Shown here in pieces: positions 30,945-36,885 of a stretch of 36,885 nucleotides of DNA (the stretch's first letter is position 1; the number at the start of each line of letters is the position of its first letter). The notes beneath the pieces were generated by a model that saw nothing but the letters and a program-made list of their open reading frames with translations, ran no database searches and was not told the DNA's origin. The DNA comes from Lachnospiraceae bacterium (GTDB lineage Bacteria; Bacillota; Clostridia; Lachnospirales; Lachnospiraceae). Where the stretch lies: NCBI GenBank assembly GCA_014804445.1, contig JAAUZU010000026.1, positions 32,488 through 69,372 on the forward strand, given 5' to 3'. The translations under genes and the position numbers were made by a program.

Positions 30945-32291
30945 ATGAGTAAAATATGGGAGTTCTTTGATACGATGGACGAGCTTGTCTATGTTTCAGA
31001 CATAGATAGCCATGAGTTGGTTTACATGAACCAAAAGGCGCTTCGGACATACAGCTTTCACTCCCTTGCAGAAATTTCCGAAAAAAAATGTTATGAAGTT
31101 CTACAGAACTGCTCTACCCCCTGCTCAATTTGTAACAACCACGAACTGAAAGAGGGACATTTCAAAGAATGGTGGTATTACAACCCCATTCTGAAACGGC
31201 AGGTAATGCTGAAAGATACCATAATAGAAGAAAACGGAAAGAAATATCGCATGGAAATCGCCGTTAATGCCGGCAATCAGGAACGGCAGGACAGTATGAT
31301 AAATTTAGAAGCGATGGTCAACAACGGACTTCGCATTGCCTTGCAGCAGGAGACGCCCTCACAGACACTGGACGTTCTGTTAGAGTATATGGGTAAGGCT
31401 TTGGAAGGTGAGCGAACCTATATCTTTGAGCAGAACGAGTCGGGTTGTGATGACAACACGTACGAGTGGGTGGCAATCGGTGTTACACCGGAAAAAGACA
31501 ACTTGCAGAATGTTCCGCCGGAAGTATGTGCCAACTGGTATCGGAATTTCCAAATCGGCAAACATATTGTGATAAAGGATTTGGAGGATGTTCGAGAGAG
31601 CGATCCGCTGCAGTATGAAGTTTTGAAACGGCAGAATATCCGCTCGCTGGTAGTAGTGCCCTTATACAACGAGGGCAAAGTTATCGGTTTTTACGGAATT
31701 GACAATCCACCCAGAAAATCACTGGACTATACTTCCGACATGCTCCAGATTATGGCGCATTTTATTATTTCTGCTTTGAAACGGCGAAATCTTGTCCGGG
31801 AATTAGAAGAAATGAGTTATTGTGACCAGCTCACCAAAATCGGGAACCGTCACGCCATGAGCAAATACATCGATGAACTGCAGAATGAACAGAGTCTGGG
31901 AATCGTTTATTGTGATGTGACAGGGCTGAAACAGGTGAACGACCAGAAAGGTCATGCGGCAGGTGACAAGCTGCTCACCGACGCCTGTGAATGTCTGAAA
32001 AAGAGCTTTGGAGAATACGGTTTGTTTCGTATCGGCGGCGATGAACTGTTAGCACTCTGTGCAGATATGGAGGAAGTCACATTGTGGCAGGGCGTTGAAC
32101 AGCTAAAAAAAGACTTGCAGGAAAAATCCGTTCACATGGCAGTCGGAAGCATATGGAAAAAGGACAGTTTCAATGGTGTAGAAAAACTGATTACAGAGGC
32201 GGAGAAAAGGATGTATAAAGATAAAGCTGCATATTATACGAAATACGGTGTAGACAGGCGGCATCCGTCGGAAGTGGGGGCGCAGGCATAA
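30945..32291 (+). CDS. PAS-GAF-GGDEF signalling protein (probable diguanylate cyclase)
   Basis: A 448-aa soluble protein. Residues 1-110 are a PAS domain with an unusual cysteine cluster (CYEVLQNCSTPCSICNN). Residues about 130-290 are a GAF-like domain (YIFEQNESG, SLVVVPLYNEGKVIGFYGID). Residues 295-440 are a GGDEF domain: YCDQLTKIGNRHAM, YCDVTGLKQVNDQKGHAAGD and the active-site segment FRIGGDELLALC. The signature is GGDEL instead of GGDEF, a change found in many proteins of this type, so cyclase activity is likely but not certain. No inhibitory R-x-x-D site is seen. The start MSKIWEF has GGAGG 7 bases upstream; the ORF from 30909 is too long. The next gene on the same strand is a chemoreceptor. 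Confidence 0.9.
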   Translation: MSKIWEFFDTMDELVYVSDIDSHELVYMNQKALRTYSFHSLAEISEKKCYEVLQNCSTPCSICNNHELKEGHFKEWWYYNPILKRQVMLKDTIIEENGKKYRMEIAVNAGNQERQDSMINLEAMVNNGLRIALQQETPSQTLDVLLEYMGKALEGERTYIFEQNESGCDDNTYEWVAIGVTPEKDNLQNVPPEVCANWYRNFQIGKHIVIKDLEDVRESDPLQYEVLKRQNIRSLVVVPLYNEGKVIGFYGIDNPPRKSLDYTSDMLQIMAHFIISALKRRNLVRELEEMSYCDQLTKIGNRHAMSKYIDELQNEQSLGIVYCDVTGLKQVNDQKGHAAGDKLLTDACECLKKSFGEYGLFRIGGDELLALCADMEEVTLWQGVEQLKKDLQEKSVHMAVGSIWKKDSFNGVEKLITEAEKRMYKDKAAYYTKYGVDRRHPSEVGAQA

Positions 32292-32341
32292 AGCCATTTC
32301 AAAAACATTGATACCGGAAAAAAGGGAGGATTCTTACAAAA

Positions 32342-34321
32342 GTGAAAAGGGAAAAACAGTCTTTTTGGGGAAGCATTAAAGGGAGCATTATTCTGTATAC
32401 GGCACTAAGCACCATCCTGATTATTGCCGTGACCGCCGTGATAAACAGCATCGTGCTGAATGATGCCCTGAAAACAAGCGAATACAGCCTGCTCGCCGCG
32501 GAGGCGGAAGGCACCGGCGACATTATTGATGAATGGCTCGTTGGACAGGCAAACATAGTCGAAACCATGAAAAACGCCCTGGAGGGCATGGACAAGGACC
32601 CGGAGGCAATCATGGACTTCCTGGAGGCCAACCTGGCAGGCAATGAGGCGGCCCTCATGTACTACTGCTGCTTCGGCTATAACGGCGGCGTCCTCCCGGC
32701 GGACCATTCCAGCCTGGACCTGGACCCCACGACCCGGGGCTGGTGGCAGGAGGCCATCGCGGAGGGAGGGCTGATATACACGGCCCCCTACACGGACTTC
32801 GCGACAGGGCAGATGATCGTATCCATTGCGGTGCCCTGTAAAATAGAAGGCGAGCAGGCCATGGTCCTTGCGGACATCACCATAGACAACCTAATTGAAA
32901 TTGTAAAGAACGTAAGCACGGACGAGAGCACGCAGACCTTCCTGCTGGCAGGGGACAACAGCGTCATCACCCATGAAAACGCAGCGTACCTGCCGAAGGA
33001 GGAAGGGAACACCATCCTGACGGACGTGCTGCGGATTGACGTGGAGGGAAGCGGCATATCCTCCTTCACGGACTATGACGGGGTGAAGAAATACTGCATA
33101 GTGAGCACGGTGGAAGCCACCGGCTGGAAGATGGGCATTACCCAGAACACATCGGTGATAAGCGGCAAGGTCGGCAGGAACCTGGTGCTGCCGTTAATGG
33201 CGGACATCATCCTGCTGGTGCTGTCGGTCGTTGTGCTGAATGTTGCCGTCTCCGCCATGTTAAGGCCGCTGAGCGAGCTGAAGAGATTTGTAAAGGAGAA
33301 GGTAATCGGGAGCCGGCACTGCAGGACTGAGAAATCAGAAGTAAAGGAAATCAGCTACCTGAAGGAGGAGCTGGAAAACAGGGTGATTTCCACCATCCGG
33401 AAGACCCAGCAGGAAACGCTGCGCATCCGTGACAAGGCATCCGGCACCAACGCCCATGTTTCCAAAATGAACGGGAACATCATGGAAATCAGCGCCATCA
33501 TGGAGGAGACGGGAGCCAGCGTGGCAGGGCAGACGCAGAGCATAGAGGACATCGGCAGCACCTGCAGGGACGTGACGGCCTCGATTGACGGGCTTGCCGA
33601 AAACGCGCAGACCATCACAAGCCATGCCGGGGAAATCATCGAGCGTGTGGGCCGGATGGTGCCCGAGGTGCTGGAGGACAAGGAGAACGCCATTAAAGTG
33701 ACGGTGGACAGCAGGGAAAAACTGAGGACCGCCATTGAGGAGACCAAGGTAATCGGCCAGATCGTGGAGGTATCACAGGCCATCAGCGAGATTGCGGGGC
33801 AGACGAACCTGCTTTCGCTGAACGCGTCCATAGAGGCTGCGCGTGCAGGCGAGGCAGGGCGCGGCTTTGCGGTGGTGGCGGAGGAAATCAAGAAACTGAG
33901 TGAGACCACCGGGCGTGAGATAGACAAGGTAAACGCGCTGACGGACAAGGTTTTGAAAAGCGTGGGGGCGCTGTCGGAGGCGAGCAACCATATCATCACG
34001 TTCCTGGACGGAACCGTGCTGCAGGATTACGACAAGCTGGAGACGCTTGCGGGCAGTTACAGGGAGGATGCGGCCTATTATGCGCAGGTCAGCAGGATGT
34101 TAAGTGAGAACACGAAGGAGCTGAGGAGCTCCATTGCGGACATCAACGGGATACTGGGAACCATCAGCCTGTCCCAGAAGGAGCTGGACCAGGCGGTACA
34201 GTCCGTAAATGAAAACCTGCAGGAGATTACGTATGCAAGCGAGACGGTTTCGGGAGAGACGCAGGATGTGATGAACAGCATTTCTTCCCTGCAGGAGACG
34301 ATACAGCAGTTTCAGGTGTAA
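32342..34321 (+). CDS. methyl-accepting chemotaxis protein
   Basis: A 659-aa receptor. The first span is at about residues 14-36, followed by an outside double-Cache-like domain ([10 protein letters not shown], then [20 protein letters not shown]). The second span is at about 278-300 and a short HAMP-like stretch follows. The long coiled-coil signalling domain contains the hairpin tip [20 protein letters not shown], then [20 protein letters not shown]. The start is GTG, with GGGAGG about 12 bases upstream, a long spacing. The gene is strikingly GC-rich compared with its neighbours (38 of 60 G/C in 32581-32640) and has different codon use, a sign of transfer from another background. No terminator is seen before the thiT promoter. 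Confidence 0.93.
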   Translation: MKREKQSFWGSIKGSIILYTALSTILIIAVTAVINSIVLNDALKTSEYSLLAAEAEGTGDIIDEWLVGQANIVETMKNALEGMDKDPEAIMDFLEANLAGNEAALMYYCCFGYNGGVLPADHSSLDLDPTTRGWWQEAIAEGGLIYTAPYTDFATGQMIVSIAVPCKIEGEQAMVLADITIDNLIEIVKNVSTDESTQTFLLAGDNSVITHENAAYLPKEEGNTILTDVLRIDVEGSGISSFTDYDGVKKYCIVSTVEATGWKMGITQNTSVISGKVGRNLVLPLMADIILLVLSVVVLNVAVSAMLRPLSELKRFVKEKVIGSRHCRTEKSEVKEISYLKEELENRVISTIRKTQQETLRIRDKASGTNAHVSKMNGNIMEISAIMEETGASVAGQTQSIEDIGSTCRDVTASIDGLAENAQTITSHAGEIIERVGRMVPEVLEDKENAIKVTVDSREKLRTAIEETKVIGQIVEVSQAISEIAGQTNLLSLNASIEAARAGEAGRGFAVVAEEIKKLSETTGREIDKVNALTDKVLKSVGALSEASNHIITFLDGTVLQDYDKLETLAGSYREDAAYYAQVSRMLSENTKELRSSIADINGILGTISLSQKELDQAVQSVNENLQEITYASETVSGETQDVMNSISSLQETIQQFQV

Positions 34322-34353
34322 GCTCTGTTTCCCTGACCGCATGCAATTTTTAC

Positions 34354-34382
34354 TTGACAAATAAAATAAATATACTTATAGT
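34354..34382 (+). promoter_or_regulatory. sigma-A promoter of thiT
   Basis: TTGACA (34354-34359) and TATAGT (34377-34382) with a 17-base spacer, near consensus, just upstream of the TPP riboswitch. Confidence 0.88.
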
Positions 34383-34402
34383 GGTAACGAACTGCAAATT
34401 AT

Positions 34403-34492
34403 ACTTGCTAGGGGAGCACATAGCTGAGATTGAATCTTTGGATTCTAACCCTCATCACTTGACCCGGACAATACCGGCGTAAGGAAGCATGT
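34403..34492 (+). promoter_or_regulatory. TPP (THI-box) riboswitch
   Basis: All hallmark elements are in order: GGGGAGC (34411-34417), the invariant CTGAGA (34424-34429), GACCCGGA (34461-34468) and CGTAAGGAAGC (34478-34488). P1 can form between ACTTGCT (34403-34409) and AGCATGT (34486-34492). It senses thiamin pyrophosphate and controls the thiamin transporter gene downstream. Confidence 0.96.
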
Positions 34493-34516
34493 TTATAGAT
34501 ATGATTTTGGATTTCA

Positions 34517-34557
34517 CCATCCCGCAGATGGCGGATCATGCCGCCATCTGCGGGTGG
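34517..34557 (+). terminator. strong hairpin in the TPP expression platform
   Basis: Perfect 14-bp arms CCCGCAGATGGCGG (34521-34534) and CCGCCATCTGCGGG (34541-34554), extendable by three pairs with one bulge, with loop ATCATG. It lies between the aptamer and thiT. No U-tract follows (TGGATTATAT), so it is either a weak or non-standard terminator, or it does another job. Confidence 0.45.
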
Positions 34558-34637
34558 ATTATATGTGAATTCTTACATAATCGTATTTGTAAATCTTCAT
34601 TGTGTCCCTCTTTGCGAAACAACAAGGAGGTTTTTTT

Positions 34638-35315
34638 ATGTCTAACTTTATTTTATCACAAGAGGACGGCTCTTTTGCCTTAGGACGCCCCGGCTACTAT
34701 GTCCTGATTGCCGTTCTTCTCTTAGCCATCTTTCTATCCGCCATTATCGTGGACAAAAAGCAGAAAAATACAAAGCTTTCCGCCAAAAGACTCGCCGTGT
34801 GCGGCGTTGCCATTGCCATGGGCTTCGTACTGTCCTATGTCAAATTTGAACTGCCCTATGGCGGATCTGTAACTGCATTTTCCATGTTCTGTATCTGCAT
34901 TATCGGCTATTTTTACGGCATTAAGGCAGGCCTGCTTTCCGCTGTTGCATACAGCATTTTACAGTTTATCCAGAGCGGCGGCTCCTACATGCTCAGCCCC
35001 ATGCAAATCTGCTGCGACTACTTTTTTGCCTTCACCGCACTCGGCATCACAGGCTTTTTCTACAAGAAAGACAAATTTATTCCCGCCTACTTTTTAGCCA
35101 TTATGGTGCGCGGTCTTTTCCACACAATCGGCGGTTACCTCTACTGGATGGATTACATGCCGGAAAATTTCCCGCAAAGCTTAGCAGCGCTGTATCCTAT
35201 CATATACAACTACAGCTACATCCTGATAGAAGGCGTCATTACCATTCTCATTTTAAAAATTCCCGCGGTCAGCAAGATGCTGAAACGACTGCAGGCGATT
35301 GCCGTTTGCGATTAA
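34638..35315 (+). CDS. thiT: energy-coupled thiamin transporter, S component
   Basis: A 225-aa membrane protein with about six spans. The ThiT-like segments are AMGFVLSYVKFELPYGGSVT, then FSMFCICIIGYFYGIKAG, IQSGGSYMLSPMQICCDYFF and GLFHTIGGYLYW. ThiT binds thiamin and is powered by the shared ECF module (EcfT with two ATPases), encoded elsewhere. It is slightly longer than usual owing to an N-terminal extension with one extra hydrophobic segment. The start MSNFILSQ has AAGGAGG upstream; the longer frame from 34602 runs through that site. The TPP riboswitch directly upstream supports the assignment. Confidence 0.96.
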   Translation: MSNFILSQEDGSFALGRPGYYVLIAVLLLAIFLSAIIVDKKQKNTKLSAKRLAVCGVAIAMGFVLSYVKFELPYGGSVTAFSMFCICIIGYFYGIKAGLLSAVAYSILQFIQSGGSYMLSPMQICCDYFFAFTALGITGFFYKKDKFIPAYFLAIMVRGLFHTIGGYLYWMDYMPENFPQSLAALYPIIYNYSYILIEGVITILILKIPAVSKMLKRLQAIAVCD

Positions 35316-35373
35316 CTACAGGGCAAAGTCGCAAACCACTTATGCTCTATTGAAAAGCAGAGCTAAACTACTG

Positions 35374-35416
35374 CCAAAAGCAGTCCTGAAAAATCAGAGC
35401 TGCTTTTGGTATTTTT
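35374..35416. terminator. intrinsic terminator of thiT, overlapping the rpn stop
   Basis: Arms CCAAAAGCAG (35374-35383) and CTGCTTTTGG (35400-35409), followed by TATTTTT on the plus strand. The minus-strand Rpn gene ends inside the loop (stop at 35394-35396), so the convergent genes share this element. Confidence 0.8.
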
Positions 35417-36323
35417 CAAAATATCGTTCGGCGCTGTCCGCTCCTATGGAAAATCTCGTTTCCAGTCTGACAAGGATATCCTCTTTGGACATTCCGAATT
35501 CCTGACAGACTTCTATCAGCGCCTCGATTCCTTCTTCTCTGCCTTCCTCCCGTCCCTCTTCTCTGCCGTCTTCCCGAAGGCTTCTTTCATATTTTTTTAC
35601 ATCAAATTCTTCCAACAACATTCCCAACACCTCCGCACGGTACTGCCGCAAAAAGCCAGCCAGTATATTTTTCTCTATACAGAAATCAACCGCTTCATTT
35701 AAGGCTGTTTCTGCAGACCTTCCTCTTCTGATATACTCTCTGGAAGTTTCCACAAACAAAGCATATTCCTTTAACACCTGACACTGTTCCATCAGTTTCT
35801 CGTTGTAACCATAATTGATATTGAGCACCCGCACTTCCAGTTCAACGCCTGCTTTACAGGATTTGCTCTCAAACGCATCGGAAAGCTTTAATATCTGTTC
35901 TTTTGGCATTTCCCGCTCACCGTTATAAAAAACAATGCACTGTGGCGTCGGCAGCATAATCAGTCTGGAGCCATACGGACTCTCTGCCGCGCGCTCCACT
36001 ATCTTCTGGTATTCCTGTCCTAAGTAAAACAGAAAACGGGCAGGCATATTGGGATTAAAAGTGCTCTGGTGCTCATATATACTGAGCACACCGGCTATCA
36101 CAAAAGCCAAATCGTTTTTCATAACCACATAAACCGCATTCTCCAACGTGACCATCTGAAGTTCTGAAGCCTCGCTGTATGAGGTTCCATTCAATGCATT
36201 ATAAAGCTGCAGCAAAGCTTCCCTGTCACGCTCAAACAAAAAGCGAAAAAGCCTGTCCTTTACCTGTCTTTGTCCCTTCTTTTGCGTGAAACGTCCCTTA
36301 AATCGTTTTCCATTCTTTTTCAT
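35394..36323 (-). CDS. Rpn-family recombination-promoting nuclease
   Basis: A 309-aa protein of the Rpn/PD-(D/E)XK family (often labelled putative transposase). The conserved core is ENAVYVVMKNDLAFVIAGVL followed by SIYEHQSTFNPNMPARFLFY, in which Glu-x-Gln matches the catalytic motif. The segment LIMLPTPQCIVFYNG follows. Near the C-terminus is a short tandem repeat (DGREEGREEGREEGIE) common in this family. The start MKKNGKRF has GGGAGG 7 bases upstream; a longer frame to 36413 is not supported. Rpn proteins cut DNA and raise recombination in Escherichia coli; some have been linked to phage defence. It is a single gene with its own promoter. Confidence 0.88.
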   Translation of the reverse strand: MKKNGKRFKGRFTQKKGQRQVKDRLFRFLFERDREALLQLYNALNGTSYSEASELQMVTLENAVYVVMKNDLAFVIAGVLSIYEHQSTFNPNMPARFLFYLGQEYQKIVERAAESPYGSRLIMLPTPQCIVFYNGEREMPKEQILKLSDAFESKSCKAGVELEVRVLNINYGYNEKLMEQCQVLKEYALFVETSREYIRRGRSAETALNEAVDFCIEKNILAGFLRQYRAEVLGMLLEEFDVKKYERSLREDGREEGREEGREEGIEALIEVCQEFGMSKEDILVRLETRFSIGADSAERYFEKYQKQL

Positions 36324-36426
36324 CCGGTATCCTCCCATGTAAATGCCATCCATGTACAATAAAATGTATGGTTTGCGGGATTTCCATTGTCTCAGGCGGC
36401 AGAAATCACGCATTGCAGAATTCTAT

Positions 36427-36443
36427 TGTCATGAATCATGACA
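36427..36443. promoter_or_regulatory. 17-bp palindrome in the rpn leader
   Basis: TGTCATGA, one A, then TCATGACA forms a perfect inverted repeat between the predicted rpn promoter and its start codon. It could be a repressor site or a short hairpin. The rest of the 230-base leader holds a small GGCAG/CTGCC hairpin and no gene. Confidence 0.4.
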
Positions 36444-36550
36444 GGATACGACCTGCGTCACGCCGGCACTCCTGCCATAAAATTAAAGTGAAAATTATCG
36501 GCAGAAGCTGCCAGAACGTGCGATTTGCACATATAAATGATTATGAAATA

Positions 36551-36578
36551 ATAGTACCATATCTCTTAAATTTGTCAA
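36551..36578 (-). promoter_or_regulatory. predicted promoter of the rpn gene
   Basis: On the minus strand TTGACA (36578-36573), 16 bases, then TGG-TACTAT (TACTAT at 36556-36551), a consensus -35 with an extended -10. It gives a leader of about 220 bases. Confidence 0.6.
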
Positions 36579-36618
36579 TATGCTTTTTCAATAAATATAA
36601 AACTTTATTTTGATATTC

Positions 36619-36885
36619 TTAAGTAGGAACCACGCACCCAAGATAAAAGGAATACAGCACCCTTTCCTTCACCTTTTTTCCCGTAAGGCTTTCCAATGCT
36701 TCTTCATAATAATCAAGCTGCACTTTGTATCGCTTTACCAGTTCTTCCGGCGCCTTTATGACGTCGGTTTTATAATCCAGAAGCACCAGTCCGTCCTCCT
36801 CTTCAAAGAAAGCATCCACAATTCCCTGAATCAACACAGTTTCTTCCGCCGGAAAGGCATTTTCCCCATCGGGACGGCTTTTGTC
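36619..36885 (-). CDS. addA: AddA helicase-nuclease, C-terminal end (partial)
   Basis: The last 88 residues of a protein whose 5' part lies beyond the window edge. VLIQGIVDAFFEEEDG leads into LVLLDYKTD, the Asp-(x)n-DYKTD nuclease signature of the RecB-like domain of AddA, then LVKRYKVQLDYYEEALE. AddA with AddB forms the RecBCD-like double-strand-break resection enzyme of Firmicutes. The frame is open across the window end, and it ends in TAA at 36619. The downstream bases toward the Rpn gene carry no strong terminator. Confidence 0.93.
   Translation of the reverse strand, partial: DKSRPDGENAFPAEETVLIQGIVDAFFEEEDGLVLLDYKTDVIKAPEELVKRYKVQLDYYEEALESLTGKKVKERVLYSFYLGCVVPT

Noticed and set aside
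34489..34683. A 64-codon frame starting inside the TPP aptamer P1
   Set aside because: It runs through the long hairpin and the thiT start, has no ribosome binding site, and is a by-product of structured RNA.
1..36885. CRISPR arrays, tRNA or rRNA genes
   Set aside because: No regularly spaced repeats with unique spacers and no cloverleaf or rRNA-like sequence were noticed on either strand.

Overview
The window looks like a chromosomal segment from an anaerobic Firmicute of the Clostridia, most likely Lachnospiraceae. The basis is strong AGGAGG-type ribosome binding sites, a bacterial-type GltB/GltD pair, AddA, a TPP-riboswitch-controlled ThiT, an Rpn-family nuclease, Cys-rich repeat lipoproteins, AgrC/AgrA-type signalling and a PAS-GAF-GGDEF protein. 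No rRNA, tRNA, CRISPR array or intact insertion sequence was seen. Nearly everything up to 30.8 kb is on the minus strand, except one XRE gene. The right end switches to plus and then back to minus.

Layout. 0-2.2 kb: an ABC-2 exporter operon (ATPase, permease, second permease cut by the window edge). 2.2-5.8 kb: a Cys-repeat lipoprotein, three small membrane proteins (PH-like, SHOCT, zinc ribbon) and an unrecognised 253-aa protein. 5.8-8.7 kb: an XRE regulator and an unusual 770-aa protein in which an ECF sigma factor is joined through one membrane span to a WG-repeat-like domain. Two near-identical ECF-type promoters bracket that gene, and the downstream one reads antisense through the XRE gene. 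8.8-15 kb: gltB-gltD, with a consensus promoter followed almost at once by a terminator-like hairpin. 15-19.4 kb: a tightly packed set reading kinase, Thg1-like 3'-5' polymerase, MATE exporter and a HAD phosphatase-CPBP protease fusion. The kinase and the Thg1-like gene overlap and look like an RNA-repair pair.

19.5-27.5 kb is an AT-rich accessory region: an HNH nuclease, a QueG-like Fe-S protein, a histidine phosphatase, AroB, an MBL hydrolase, GrpB, an alpha/beta hydrolase, GNAT and XRE genes. Among them lie gene fragments: a mosaic scar built from pieces of aroB and the MATE gene, a CPBP 3' remnant and an AAC(6')-like remnant. Two 162-bp repeats, about 91% identical, each carry a stop codon, an intrinsic terminator and an extended -10 promoter with a palindrome. 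They divide this stretch into two parallel transcription cassettes.

27.5-34.3 kb is a signalling block: a DUF3298/RsiV-like lipoprotein, a LytTR response regulator, a GHKL histidine kinase, a diguanylate-cyclase-type protein and a conspicuously GC-rich chemoreceptor. 34.3-36.9 kb holds the TPP riboswitch and thiT, the Rpn nuclease, and the 3' end of addA cut by the window edge.

All functional calls rest on reading motifs by eye; no database search was run.
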